This document shows, piece after piece, positions 1-8,589 of a stretch of DNA of 64,000 nt; the stretch's first letter is position 1; the number at the start of each line of letters is the position of its first letter. The stretch is from the NCBI GenBank assembly GCA_944323745.1, contig CALUTQ010000002.1, positions 496,001 to 560,000 of the forward strand. The letters run 5' to 3'. Source of the stretch: Candidatus Avelusimicrobium pullarium (GTDB lineage Bacteria > Elusimicrobiota > Elusimicrobia > Elusimicrobiales > Elusimicrobiaceae). The translations under genes and the position numbers were made by a program. Below the pieces are notes generated by a model. The model had not been told where the DNA came from. It was given only the letters and a program-made list of their open reading frames with translations, and searched no databases.

Positions 1-90
1 CACCCCTACGGCGGCGGACAGTCCTACTGCCTGCATAGCAGACAAGGACCATTTACCTGCCTTGTTTTTTAAGAATTGAATAATTTTCAT
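1..90 (-). CDS. N-terminal fragment of an unknown protein, cut by the window edge
   Basis: An open frame begins at an ATG at 88-90 and runs off the window without a stop, giving 30 residues (MKIIQFLKNKAGKWSLSAMQ and onward to a hydrophobic AVGLSAAVGV). A good Shine-Dalgarno (AGGAG) sits about six bases before the ATG. It lies 127 bases after the stop of the Gly-Tyr-Asn-tailed protein gene and in the same direction, so co-transcription is likely. The short basic start followed by a hydrophobic stretch suggests a membrane-anchored or exported protein. No family can be named from 30 residues. Confidence 0.6.
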   Translation of the reverse strand, partial: MKIIQFLKNKAGKWSLSAMQAVGLSAAVGV

Positions 91-217
91 AAAGTGCTCC
101 TGTCTTTTATTATTCCGTTGCTAATCTCCAACTACACCTGCTTGTACGTTAAATGTCATTTTCGTAATGGGTTCCATATTTACGCGGTAGGGCAGAGAAC
201 GCAGTCCACAAAACCGC

Positions 218-1801
218 TCAGCCGCCATTGCCGCCACCGCCGTTATAACCGCCGTAGCCGTTATAACCGCCGTAACCGTTATAACCGCCGTAACCGTTAT
301 AACCGACATACCCTCCATAGCCGTTATATCCGTTATAACCTCCATAGTTGTTAAACCCGTTTCTTACGTTGTTTTTAGCCTGCCGCTTGGCCGCACTCCA
401 CTGATCGGGATGTGCATCTTTTCTGTCTCTTACAAATTCCTTATAACTCATATCCTTATAAGTGTTATTAAATTGTGTTACTGCGTCTTGCCCGGGTTGC
501 CCTAATTGGAGCGTCTTGCCTGTTTCTGTACTGTTAACCGTTTGTCCGTTACAAGAATAGGAAAAACCTTTGCCATCCGCAGCAGGCGTTTTAGTAATGC
601 CGGCTACATCTAACTGCTCAGCAGTTAACTTATCCAAATTGGCAGCAGAAATTTTTCCACCCTCCTCCATAGGCACCATTCGGTTGTTCCAATCATTGGC
701 AATCTGTCCTTCAAAGATAGCATTGGCTTGCGCGTTGCTTTTCATTGCATCATTAATCGCATTGCCCGCCCATTGTTTTAACAAATTCATCCCCAAATCC
801 AAGGCTTTAGTTGCAAATTGCTCCAACAAAACTTTCCACAGACTTTTTTTATCTTCTTCTTTGGCTTCTTCTTCTCCCTCTTTCTGGGCTTCCTTCAAAG
901 CATCATCAAAAGCACCGGTATCTACGCTGCTGACGGGGGCATTTGTATCCAAATTCAAACCGGACGCTTTGCTTAAGTCCACGGCACCGCTGTCATCCAG
1001 AAAGGCCTCGCTGCCTTTTACATTGCCGCCCATCATCGCTTTTTTGGCATTTAACAGTTTGTTGTCCTTCAAGCCTGCTGCGGCACGGCTGCCGGTAGCC
1101 GCTTGGAACAGTGCCTTGCGGGCATCGCCCGAACCGGGGCCTTGCGGAGTAAAACGGTCACTGCCTTTTTCCTGACTTTTAAAATTGGAAAAATCGCCGC
1201 TGGGACCGAACGTGCCGCTAATGCCGCTGCCGCTGCCGCTTTTTAAGCTGGCGCTGTTTAAACTGTTTACCTGCGTAGGCGTAACGGTTCTGTTGCTGCC
1301 TACGCCGCCGTAATAGCGGCCGGGAACGTATTGCGATGCGGTAGAAGAGGCCGAAGTGTCAAGCTCGGCGGCCGCCGCTTCAGCATCTTCTGCCTGGCGG
1401 GCTTCTTTTTCCTCTTTCGTATACAAGCCGCCCGATTTGGCATTTTGCATATCCGGATATTTGGAAGCCAGCAAATATTGTTCGGCTTCATCGGAAGAAA
1501 AGGGCATATTGGCCAAGTCGTATCCGCGCGTCTGCAAATCGGCAAAAGCATCTTCCCCGCCGGAGGAAGCCGCCGTGGCAAACATCACCAAAGCCACCAA
1601 AATCACCACGGCAATGGCGCCAAAGGTGTAGGCCTGTTTACGATCCATTTTGTTTAATTTGGCCCACGTTTTGCTCAAAGCGGCAAAGGGGGCGGGTTTC
1701 TTATTCTGCCCCGTTTGCCCGACGGCTGCGGCTGCCGGCTTTTTTTCTTCATTATTCTGTTTGCCGGAGCGGACTTTGCTTTTATTAAACAGGTTAAACA
1801 T
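218..1801 (-). CDS. Membrane-anchored protein with Gly-Tyr-Asn repeat tail, unknown function
   Basis: A 527-residue protein I do not recognise. A basic, Ala/Pro-rich cytoplasmic N-terminus (about residues 1-55) leads to a single transmembrane segment around residues 57-78 (FGAIAVVILVALVMF), then a long low-complexity Ser/Gly/Ala region, an acidic Glu/Lys stretch near 310-330, an alpha-helical region (FATKALDLGMNLLKQW), and a tail from about 480 of repeated Asn-Gly-Tyr-Gly-Gly-Tyr units ending in glycines. The topology implies the bulk is periplasmic or exposed. The start ATG at 1801 has AAGGGG eight bases upstream and follows its own promoter. It lies downstream of Tad pilus genes, so a role in pilus assembly or the envelope is an inference only. 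Confidence 0.8.
   Translation of the reverse strand: MFNLFNKSKVRSGKQNNEEKKPAAAAVGQTGQNKKPAPFAALSKTWAKLNKMDRKQAYTFGAIAVVILVALVMFATAASSGGEDAFADLQTRGYDLANMPFSSDEAEQYLLASKYPDMQNAKSGGLYTKEEKEARQAEDAEAAAAELDTSASSTASQYVPGRYYGGVGSNRTVTPTQVNSLNSASLKSGSGSGISGTFGPSGDFSNFKSQEKGSDRFTPQGPGSGDARKALFQAATGSRAAAGLKDNKLLNAKKAMMGGNVKGSEAFLDDSGAVDLSKASGLNLDTNAPVSSVDTGAFDDALKEAQKEGEEEAKEEDKKSLWKVLLEQFATKALDLGMNLLKQWAGNAINDAMKSNAQANAIFEGQIANDWNNRMVPMEEGGKISAANLDKLTAEQLDVAGITKTPAADGKGFSYSCNGQTVNSTETGKTLQLGQPGQDAVTQFNNTYKDMSYKEFVRDRKDAHPDQWSAAKRQAKNNVRNGFNNYGGYNGYNGYGGYVGYNGYGGYNGYGGYNGYGGYNGGGGNGG
233..345. repeat. Tandem 18-base units encoding the Gly-Tyr-Asn tail
   Basis: The plus strand shows consecutive 18-base units of the form CGTTATAACCGCCGTAAC, with later units drifting and some shortened to nine bases. 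On the coding strand they encode the NGYGGY tail of the 527-residue protein. The repeat preserves frame, so copy-number change would lengthen or shorten the tail without breaking the gene. Confidence 0.85.
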
Positions 1802-1913
1802 AATATAACCCCTTTATTTAGATATAAAAATTCACTCTTGCTGACCCGTATAATAACTTCTTATACGCTCAAACACAGAGTTTAAATTTTGCGCGCGGCA
1901 TTGCGCTACTATT

Positions 1914-1942
1914 AGTATAAACGGTTTTAGTGCCTTTGTCAA
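1914..1942 (-). promoter_or_regulatory. Sigma-70-type promoter of the Gly-Tyr-Asn protein gene
   Basis: On the minus strand TTGACA (1942-1937), a 17-base spacer and TATACT (1919-1914) form a near-consensus promoter. Transcription should begin near 1907, giving a leader of about 105 bases before the ATG at 1801. No clear intrinsic terminator separates it from the upstream tadE-like gene ending at 1997. Confidence 0.8.
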
Positions 1943-1996
1943 GCACAAATTGGTTCATCTAAAATACGCCGCGTAACGGGGCAGGCTTATTGTTTA

Positions 1997-2527
1997 TCAG
2001 CCCTCCGGCCGCACATAAGGCAGCACACGCTCGTTGGGGCCGACATACTTGATAACTTGCAGCTGACCGCCCGTTTCGCACAAAAACTCAAACCCTTTTA
2101 AACAAGCCAAATCATTTTGGCACAATTGCAATTTGTCGTAATCACACAAAAACTTAATACGCGGAGGGGCGGTATAGACCGTCAGCACCACTCTGGTCCA
2201 CGTGCCGGAGGTATTAATATCTAACTTTACATTCCGCAAACTCAACAGTTTGCGCATTCCCTGATTATTAAAACCCAAATAATCTTCCACTTTCTTTTGA
2301 ATGTCTTTGGCCAGATAGCGGCGGTCCCAGCGCTGCAGATAATCGGTGGTGTGGCTTTGCAGCTGAAAACGGCGCGCCGCATAAAAACCGGCAATTTCCA
2401 TTTTTTGGCTCAGCACCAGCAAACCGAAAATTTTGATAATAAACAAAATAAAAATCACCAGCACCGGAAACAAAAGCACTGTTTCCGTCGTGGCCTGACC
2501 TTTACGGGAAAGAAACATTTTCATCAC
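1997..2527 (-). CDS. TadE-like pseudopilin
   Basis: A 176-residue protein with the TadE signature: a short basic N-terminus, a GQATTETVLLFPVLVIFILF cleavage-site and hydrophobic segment (about residues 10-32), then an exported domain. TadE/TadF proteins are minor pseudopilins needed for Flp (Tad) pilus biogenesis, processed by the TadV-type prepilin peptidase. Four cysteines in the C-terminal half could form disulfides. The start overlaps the stop of the TadG-like gene by four bases (ATGA), indicating translational coupling. It is the last gene of a signalling and minor-pilin group, distinct from a second TadE-like gene at 17,803. Confidence 0.85.
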   Translation of the reverse strand: MMKMFLSRKGQATTETVLLFPVLVIFILFIIKIFGLLVLSQKMEIAGFYAARRFQLQSHTTDYLQRWDRRYLAKDIQKKVEDYLGFNNQGMRKLLSLRNVKLDINTSGTWTRVVLTVYTAPPRIKFLCDYDKLQLCQNDLACLKGFEFLCETGGQLQVIKYVGPNERVLPYVRPEG

Positions 2528-3639
2528 GGGCCCACCTTAATGCTGTATTTTGGAATAGGATCCGGCCACACGCAGTTGTTGCTGGAGCGCGGGCACTTAA
2601 GCGAAATGGTATTGCGCACATAAGGCTGATAGCGCTGCACCAAATTAATGTTGAAACGATTTTCGGGCAATTTATATTTTTGTTTCAGCACCACGCCGCG
2701 GGCCAGTTGTTTAAGCTTGGAACGGCTTTCCGGCGTTAAATATGCAAATTGGAACAAAGGAATGCCCATTACATTTTTCATATTTAAATCAATCGGATAC
2801 GTATTAATGTGCCCCACGTAGCCCTTAAAGTCCGAACTGACGTAAAAACGGGTTTCTTCCAATTCAAACGGTTTGGTTTCCAATTCGTAACGTTCCAGGG
2901 TAGTAGCCGCCTGTTTGGCACATTCCGACTTACGGCAATTTTGGGTATTCAAGTAATAGCTTTGGCGGAACATACGGCCGTTGTCCACCACGTCTTCATA
3001 CACATATTTCTGCGAAGCATAAATAGAACCGGTACGAATAAAAATGGTGGCATATTCTTTGATGGCACTCAACCCGATGGTGGTTGCGCCGAAGAAATAG
3101 TTGCTGATTAAATTTTGATCCGTCAGCACCACTTTGCCTTCTTCGTCAGCGGTTAATTCCGGGTCTTCTTTATTCCAATCGCCTCTTTTACCGCCATAAT
3201 ATTGAAACCCCCACGAAGTGGCCTCTGCCGAAGGCAAACCGTTGCTTACCGCCCCGTTGGGGCCAAGCTCGTGATTGGGGCCGATGGCCGGGAAGGCCCC
3301 CGCGGCGTAAAACACGTCAAACACCGTTACTTTTTGGTCCGGGTTTTCCGCCGTCTGTTTTGCCGGCAGCACCGTGCTCATTGTTTTCATTACGCGGTAC
3401 GGGAGCGCGCCGTTTACCTGAGCTACGGCATTCAAATACACGCTGGCAGAAGACATTTGTGAATAAGCCGCATTGTCCAATGCGAACTGTTCACGCACTT
3501 TGCTCATAGAAATTTTGGATGTTTCAAACAGCAGATAAATCAGCAACATAAAAATAGGCGCAAGCATTACCGCGGGCAGCAATATTTGTGCCCGACGGCT
3601 GCGAAGCGTATTTTTAATAAGTGTTGCCGTGTTCATCAT
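2524..3639 (-). CDS. TadG-like Flp pilus assembly protein
   Basis: About 371 residues from the chosen start; a GTG/TTG-type start 12 codons earlier is possible but would overlap the upstream gene more deeply. After a short basic region with RRAQILLPAVMLAPIFMLLI, one transmembrane helix is followed by about 330 exported residues with a C-terminal Cys-containing segment. Position between an Flp-like pilin and a TadE gene, and the single N-terminal helix near an RAQ motif, match the TadG/TadE-like minor pilin group, though the exported domain is not one I recognise in detail. The ATG at 3639 overlaps the upstream stop as ATGA, which decides the start. Confidence 0.6.
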   Translation of the reverse strand: MMNTATLIKNTLRSRRAQILLPAVMLAPIFMLLIYLLFETSKISMSKVREQFALDNAAYSQMSSASVYLNAVAQVNGALPYRVMKTMSTVLPAKQTAENPDQKVTVFDVFYAAGAFPAIGPNHELGPNGAVSNGLPSAEATSWGFQYYGGKRGDWNKEDPELTADEEGKVVLTDQNLISNYFFGATTIGLSAIKEYATIFIRTGSIYASQKYVYEDVVDNGRMFRQSYYLNTQNCRKSECAKQAATTLERYELETKPFELEETRFYVSSDFKGYVGHINTYPIDLNMKNVMGIPLFQFAYLTPESRSKLKQLARGVVLKQKYKLPENRFNINLVQRYQPYVRNTISLKCPRSSNNCVWPDPIPKYSIKVGP

Positions 3640-3818
3640 TTCATCAATAAATTTCCGATAAACATAAAGAACCAACGCACGATGTCATTATGAAAAGCGG
3701 TAATAAAGGCAGAAATAATCACCAATATGCTGCCCAGCATCAGCACATATTCAATAGAAGCCTGCCCCTGCCGCCCCCGTAAAAAGCGGCGGCCTACCGT
3801 TTTTATTTTATCGCGCAT
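3636..3818 (-). CDS. Flp-like class III pilin (minor)
   Basis: Sixty residues: a basic N-terminus rich in Arg, then GQASIEYVLMLGSILVIISA, the Gly-X-X-X-Ile-Glu-Tyr pattern of Flp/class III prepilins, and a short hydrophobic C-terminus. Cleavage after the Gly would leave a mature peptide of roughly 43 residues, nearly all one helix. Its stop overlaps the TadG-like start by four bases, and its start overlaps the upstream regulator stop by one base. It is smaller than the two Flp genes at 18,309 and 18,561, and lies in the regulatory sub-operon, suggesting a minor pilin role (inference). Confidence 0.8.
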   Translation of the reverse strand: MRDKIKTVGRRFLRGRQGQASIEYVLMLGSILVIISAFITAFHNDIVRWFFMFIGNLLMK

Positions 3819-4501
3819 TATTCTTCGTCTTCAAATTTTGTGCCTTCGGAAGAGATAAGCCCCTTTTCAATGGCTTTTACCACTGCTTCCGTGCGGCTGC
3901 TTACGCCCAGTTTATGAAAGGCGCTGTTCAAATGGTTTTTAATGGTTTTTACGCTGCAGCCCAATTCTTTGGCCAGCTCTTTATTGCTCATCCCTTTGCC
4001 GAGCAAGTCCATAACTTTAATTTCCGTCTTTGTCAGCGTGGCCTGGCTGGGCATACCACCTTCGCCCATACGGCGCAAACCGTGCAGCAGTTTGCCCATC
4101 AGTTGCTGCGGGATCATCAACCCTTCTGCCGTAAAGGTTTTAATGGAGTTGACCAGCTCCGCCGCCGGCAGCATTTTAGACAAATAGCCGTTGGCGCCTG
4201 CCTGAATGGCGTCAAGCACGTGGGCTTCGTCTTCAAAAGAAGAAAGCATCAGCACATTTACTTCCGGCGCGGCTTGGCGAATCTGCTTGGTGGCGGAAAT
4301 ACCGTCCAGTTTAGGCAGTTTAATGTCCATTAAAACCACGTCCGGTTTTAATTTTTTGGAAAGCGCCACCGCTTCTAAACCGTCGGCCGCTTCGCCCACC
4401 ACTTCTATCCACTTTTCGCCGTTGAGCACGTCTCTTATTCCTTCGCGGAAAAGGGTTTGGTCGTCTGCAATAAGCACTTTAACTTTTTTCTTTTTATTCA
4501 T
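3818..4501 (-). CDS. NarL/LuxR-type response regulator
   Basis: A 227-residue two-domain regulator. The receiver domain (about 7-122) has the acidic pair after LIADDQ, phospho-acceptor Asp at about residue 59 (VVLMDIKLPKLDG) and the conserved Lys in YLSKML. The C-terminal LuxR-type helix-turn-helix (about 150-215) reads LTKTEIKVMDLLGKGMSNKE and continues through the recognition helix to NHLNSAFHKLGV. It should bind DNA when phosphorylated. The adjacent hybrid kinase gene and the downstream pilin genes suggest it is part of a Tad-linked signalling pathway. The output genes are not known. Confidence 0.92.
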   Translation of the reverse strand: MNKKKKVKVLIADDQTLFREGIRDVLNGEKWIEVVGEAADGLEAVALSKKLKPDVVLMDIKLPKLDGISATKQIRQAAPEVNVLMLSSFEDEAHVLDAIQAGANGYLSKMLPAAELVNSIKTFTAEGLMIPQQLMGKLLHGLRRMGEGGMPSQATLTKTEIKVMDLLGKGMSNKELAKELGCSVKTIKNHLNSAFHKLGVSSRTEAVVKAIEKGLISSEGTKFEDEE

Positions 4502-4529
4502 ATGTTGTTCGCTCCCGTATTGCGTAAAA

Positions 4530-5651
4530 TTAGTTAGCGGCTATGGGCAGCGTAAAAATAAACGTTGCGCCCTGCCCCAAACCGGTGCTTTGGGCCCAAA
4601 TACGTCCGCCGTGATTGGTAACAATGTCTTTAGCAATAGACAACCCCAGCCCCAAACGGCCCACGCGGCTTTTGTCCCCCACTTGCGTAAAGCTGGTAAA
4701 CAAGGCAGGGGCTTGCTGCGGGTCAATGCCGTCACCGGAGTCCTTTACCGACACTTTAGCATTTTTTTCGTCTAATTTGCTTACCGTTACCTCAATATGT
4801 CCGTTGTCGGGAGTATGACGGACGGCATTTTCCAAAATATTGGATATAACCTGACGGATACGTTTTTCATCTGCAAAAACGGGTATTTCCCCCACGCTTT
4901 CAAACGTAACGCTGATGCCGCGTTTGCTGGCTTTATCTTTAAAAATCTCGGCGGTTTTCTTCAGGCTGGCTGTCAATTCAAAGTTTGCTTTTTCAATGCG
5001 CAGCTTGCCTTTTTCAATGGCGGCCCAATCTACCAAGTCTTTAATCAAATGTTCAATTTGCCCAATACTCTCGTCCATATAAGACATTTTTTTAGCTTGG
5101 TCCGCATCCGGAGTCATTTTCTTTTTAAGCATATCAAAGCTCATCTTCAGCGTCATCAGCGAATTGGACAAATCGTGCGACACAATAGAAAAGAATTTAG
5201 ATTTCATATTGTTCAATCTGTCCAAGTCGGCGTTGCGCAATTTTAACTGGGCCAATAATTCTTTATTGCTTTGTTCCAAGAAATACTTGTCCAACGCGCG
5301 GTTAATGGTGCGTTTTAAATAATCAAAATCTACCGGTTTAATCAAGAAATCATATACGGACTCCTTCATCGCTTCCATAATGGAGTTCAACGAAGCGTAC
5401 GCCGTAATCATCAAAATTTGGCTGTCCTGGTTAAAAGAGCGGATCTTGCGTATCAAGTCCAAGCCGGTTTCGTCAGGCAGGTTATAGTCCATCAGAATAA
5501 TGTTGAAAAATTCCGAAGCCACCAAGTCCAGACATTCTTTTCCGTTCCCTGCCTGATAGACCTTGTAGCCCTCTATTTCCAACAGGTCCGCCAGTGTTTC
5601 CCGCAGGTTATTGTCATCGTCAACGACTAAAATTTTAACTTGCTTATCCAT
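4530..5651 (-). CDS. Soluble hybrid: receiver domain plus histidine kinase
   Basis: A 373-residue cytoplasmic protein with no membrane segment. Residues 5-120 are a receiver domain with VVDDD and Asp-55 (IILMDYNLPDETG). A short coiled coil leads to HisKA (FFSIVSHDLSNSL, His about 160) and an HATPase domain with N box NILENAVRHTP, G1 VKDSGDGIDPQQ and G2 GRLGLGLSIAK. The receiver-first order means an upstream kinase can phosphorylate it and control its own kinase output. It starts eight bases inside the end of the membrane kinase gene (5644-5651 overlap) and precedes the LuxR regulator, so a kinase to hybrid to regulator relay is likely. Confidence 0.92.
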   Translation of the reverse strand: MDKQVKILVVDDDNNLRETLADLLEIEGYKVYQAGNGKECLDLVASEFFNIILMDYNLPDETGLDLIRKIRSFNQDSQILMITAYASLNSIMEAMKESVYDFLIKPVDFDYLKRTINRALDKYFLEQSNKELLAQLKLRNADLDRLNNMKSKFFSIVSHDLSNSLMTLKMSFDMLKKKMTPDADQAKKMSYMDESIGQIEHLIKDLVDWAAIEKGKLRIEKANFELTASLKKTAEIFKDKASKRGISVTFESVGEIPVFADEKRIRQVISNILENAVRHTPDNGHIEVTVSKLDEKNAKVSVKDSGDGIDPQQAPALFTSFTQVGDKSRVGRLGLGLSIAKDIVTNHGGRIWAQSTGLGQGATFIFTLPIAAN

Positions 5652-7527
5652 ATTTTGTATCTCCGCTTTTACGGTAAATTCTTAAATATATTGCAAAAAC
5701 GGTGCCTTTGCCTTCTTCGCTTTTAATAAACAATTTGCCTTTGTGGCGGGTAATGGCTTTGCGCACCACCGCCAGCCCAAGCCCCGTCCCGCGCGCTTTT
5801 GTGGTAAAAAACGGCGAAAATATTTTGCTTTTTAATTCTTCGGAAATGCCGGGCCCTTCATCGGCTACATAAATACAAACCGCCTTCTTGCCCACTTTGC
5901 TGCCCACCGTTACATTGCCGTTGCCCTGCATCGCTTCACAGGCATTGGATATAATATTGCGCAACGCCTGTTTTATTTCTTCGGCGTCTATTTTTAAACG
6001 GGCGCTTTCGCAGTCCAGTTCTTCGTGCATATGAATGCCGGCAGGAACAGGAAAAGAAAGCAGCAAGTCGTGCAAATAACTGTTTAAATCTATGACGGAC
6101 AAAATCATATCGCGGCTGCGGGCAAAACCAAGCACTTCGCTGATGATGCTGTTGGCTTGGCGAATTTCCGCATCAATAATGCTGAACTGTTTTATCAGCT
6201 TAGGGTTAGAGGGCGGCTCTATGGTTTTTATTAAACGCGTAGCATTGCTGATTACCGCCAGCGGATTGCGTATTTCGTGGCTGATGATGGAGGCCATTTG
6301 TCCAATGGCGGCCAAGCGTTCCGTTTTTACCAGTTCATCGGTGGCCTGCTTTAACTCCGCCGTGCGCTGCTGCACGCGCAGTTCCAAATCTTTATTCATA
6401 TCCGCCAATTCTTTTTGGGCTTCCAAAATGGCGTTTTTGCGTTCACGCAATACGGCCGCCATATGCAAAAATACGCGGGCCAGCTGCCCAATTTCGTTGG
6501 CCGGAATAATCAAATCTTTTTCCGTCGGCATATAGTCATCGTCCTGCTCCAGCTTGACGGCGGCTTCCTGCAAACGTTGCACGGGGCGCACAATGGGAAT
6601 GATGACCAAGTAGCTGACGGAAAGCAAAAAGACCGCCATTACCAGAAAAATCAACGCCACATCCCACACGGAATGGAAGGTGCTTTCCAAAAACAATTTA
6701 CTGATTGTGTCGGAAGGCTGTTGGACGTACACCGTCCAGTTGAGCACCGGCACTTCCGCCCGGCTGATTAAAATCTGCTGCCCGCTGCCAGTTGTAATTT
6801 GCCCGCTGGAGCGGCCGTCTAAGGCCGGCCCCCAGGAGCGCACCTCATAGCGCAGCGGATTGTCGGCCGTCAGTGCCAGCCCTTCCGGCGCGCCGGAATA
6901 AGACACTAAATTTCCGTCCGCACTGACTACGACGGAAAACATATCTTCCGGATAAATCTGTTTTAAAGACTGCCCTAAACTGGCCAAATTCATTTCCGCC
7001 ACCAGCACGCCCACCACCTCAACGTCTTTGCGGTGTTCTCGGATGGGGAAAGCCATCAATGCATACAACCGGTCGCTGACGCGGTTAATGGAGCCGACAT
7101 ATTCTTTGCCTTCGCTTACGCACGTGCGCAGAATGTTACCCAACTCCGGCGCATAGGTAAAGCGGGAATTGTCGTCCCCCGAATAAAATAGCAGCCGGCC
7201 GTTGGGGTTTAAAACGGAAATATGCGTTATTTCAGGGTTTTTCTCACGCAGATAGTCTACGTCTTCTTTATTGATAAAAGGGTGGCCGCCGAAATCGGTA
7301 TGCAAATCGGTAAAAACGGAAAAGAACTGCGCCTTGCGGCTTACTTCTTCCCCCAGTACGGAAGCTATTTGGGAAACAACAGTGCGCTGCTTATCCAAAA
7401 TTTCATTTTCCAGCACGCGGCTGTCCACACGCAGCACGTGCCAGCCGATCAGCAGCACGGGAACGGCTGATACAAACGTTAGCGCAATAATGGCTTTAGA
7501 AAACAAACTGCCTGTTTTTCTTTTCAC
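5644..7527 (-). CDS. Membrane sensor histidine kinase with Cache-type sensor and HAMP
   Basis: I choose a GTG start at 7527, with GAGG six bases upstream, giving 627 residues. A longer frame beginning with TTG at 7578 would start inside the terminator hairpin of the upstream gene, so it is unlikely. Two transmembrane segments (about 10-30 and 285-310) bracket a periplasmic domain of the double-Cache type, followed by HAMP, a coiled coil and HisKA with ISHEIRNPLAVISNA (His about 415). The ATPase domain shows NIISNACEAM, DEGPGIS and FFTTKARGTGLGLAVVRK. It probably senses a small molecule and feeds the hybrid kinase encoded next. Confidence 0.9.
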   Translation of the reverse strand: MKRKTGSLFSKAIIALTFVSAVPVLLIGWHVLRVDSRVLENEILDKQRTVVSQIASVLGEEVSRKAQFFSVFTDLHTDFGGHPFINKEDVDYLREKNPEITHISVLNPNGRLLFYSGDDNSRFTYAPELGNILRTCVSEGKEYVGSINRVSDRLYALMAFPIREHRKDVEVVGVLVAEMNLASLGQSLKQIYPEDMFSVVVSADGNLVSYSGAPEGLALTADNPLRYEVRSWGPALDGRSSGQITTGSGQQILISRAEVPVLNWTVYVQQPSDTISKLFLESTFHSVWDVALIFLVMAVFLLSVSYLVIIPIVRPVQRLQEAAVKLEQDDDYMPTEKDLIIPANEIGQLARVFLHMAAVLRERKNAILEAQKELADMNKDLELRVQQRTAELKQATDELVKTERLAAIGQMASIISHEIRNPLAVISNATRLIKTIEPPSNPKLIKQFSIIDAEIRQANSIISEVLGFARSRDMILSVIDLNSYLHDLLLSFPVPAGIHMHEELDCESARLKIDAEEIKQALRNIISNACEAMQGNGNVTVGSKVGKKAVCIYVADEGPGISEELKSKIFSPFFTTKARGTGLGLAVVRKAITRHKGKLFIKSEEGKGTVFAIYLRIYRKSGDTKYG

Positions 7528-7552
7528 GTGTGGCCTCGGGTATCTAACTTCC

Positions 7553-7585
7553 AAAAACGGGGGCTCGGAGATTTCCAAGCCCCCG
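7553..7585 (-). terminator. Intrinsic terminator after the exported thioredoxin-fold gene
   Basis: Minus-strand hairpin CGGGGGCTTGG / CTCCGAGCCCCCG with an AAAT loop, followed by TTTTT. It closes the long Tad operon before the kinase genes; some read-through may feed them, as no strong promoter is visible between it and 7527. Confidence 0.85.
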
Positions 7586-7604
7586 CTTTTTTATAAAAAC
7601 AAAC

Positions 7605-8564
7605 TTAGCAGCTGCCGGCAGGGGCCGCGGCGCCGCCTTGCGGGCGGGAAGCAGCCGGGTTCAAAAATTCCAAGCCGGGTTTTTGGCTCACGCCGCCAAA
7701 GTCCAGTACTTCTTTTCCTTCCCACAAGAAGGTAGGGGAAGCATTAACACCGAATTCTTCGCCGTAGGCGGCTTCGGCTTTGAGCAATTCCACCCCTTCG
7801 GTATCAAATTTTTTCATAATTTTCTTGGGGTTAATGCCCGCTTCTTCCATCGCTTTATCCCAGCGGCTGGACTGATAGTTTTTGTTGCGAATTTCCAAAT
7901 ACTTCCACAGTTTTTTCGGGTAATATTTGGCAATTAACAATTGGCGGATGTTTTCTTCCCATTCGGCCGGGCCGTGCAAACTGCGGAAGCCGCTGTTGGG
8001 GTCATAGCTGACCACATAGCGCAAGTCAATGTCCTGTTCTTCGGTCATTTTGCCGTCTTTTTGGGCCTGAATAATCAGGTTTTCGGCCATAACACCAAAG
8101 GGGCACTGCGACATAACAAACACTTCCAGCTTGCCGGGTTTGGCTTCTTTTTCACGGTAAACACCCGTGCGGGTCATATGAGGGAAAATTAAATAATCGT
8201 CGTTTTCCAGCACATAGCCGGCCGCCAGCTGCTGCTCTAACTTAGCGCGCAGTTCAGGCGTTTTTTTAATCAGATACAACGGCAAAAAGCTATAGTCCAA
8301 ATTGGCCAGTTTCGGGTCTTGCTGGGCCTGTTCATACGTCATAGCTTTTACGTCGGGCGTTCCACCCAAGAAAGCAGCCAAGCCGGGGGCCAGCTGCGGG
8401 TCTTGTTTGCCGGACTGATATTCTTCCGACTCTACCACCACGAATTCTATCGTGGGTTTGGCTTCTTTTTTAGCCGTTTTTGCTTTTTTGGCCGTCGTTT
8501 TGGCTGCCGCAAAAGCAGAGGCAGACAACAGACATACTGCCACTAAAATGACTAGCTTTTTCAT
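7605..8564 (-). CDS. Exported DsbA/GILT-like thioredoxin-fold protein
   Basis: A 319-residue protein with a clear signal peptide (MKKLVILVAVCLLSASAFAA) and a Lys/Ala-rich linker. A thioredoxin-like domain starts near residue 145, with LEVFVMSQCPFGVMAENLI and a cis-Pro-like NASPTFLWEG near 285. The motif has one cysteine (CPFG at about 154) rather than CXXC, and the only other cysteine of the mature chain is the very last residue. Members of the family reduce or isomerise disulfides in the periplasm; with a single Cys it may act as a monothiol or bind a partner. It is the last gene of the Tad operon, so a role in folding Cys-containing pilus or surface proteins is plausible. Confidence 0.7.
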   Translation of the reverse strand: MKKLVILVAVCLLSASAFAAAKTTAKKAKTAKKEAKPTIEFVVVESEEYQSGKQDPQLAPGLAAFLGGTPDVKAMTYEQAQQDPKLANLDYSFLPLYLIKKTPELRAKLEQQLAAGYVLENDDYLIFPHMTRTGVYREKEAKPGKLEVFVMSQCPFGVMAENLIIQAQKDGKMTEEQDIDLRYVVSYDPNSGFRSLHGPAEWEENIRQLLIAKYYPKKLWKYLEIRNKNYQSSRWDKAMEEAGINPKKIMKKFDTEGVELLKAEAAYGEEFGVNASPTFLWEGKEVLDFGGVSQKPGLEFLNPAASRPQGGAAAPAGSC

Positions 8565-8589
8565 CCCTCACTTCTCCTCACAAACAGAT

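Noticed and set aside
233-345. Possible CRISPR-like array from regular repeats
   Set aside because: The 18-base units are contiguous with no spacers and encode an in-frame protein repeat.
570-1175. Long plus-strand frame opposite the Gly-Tyr-Asn protein gene
   Set aside because: Antisense shadow with no ribosome site; the minus-strand frame has a promoter, ribosome site and membrane segment.
7528-7578. TTG start 17 codons upstream for the membrane kinase
   Set aside because: It lies inside the terminator hairpin of the preceding gene; GTG at 7527 has a ribosome site.
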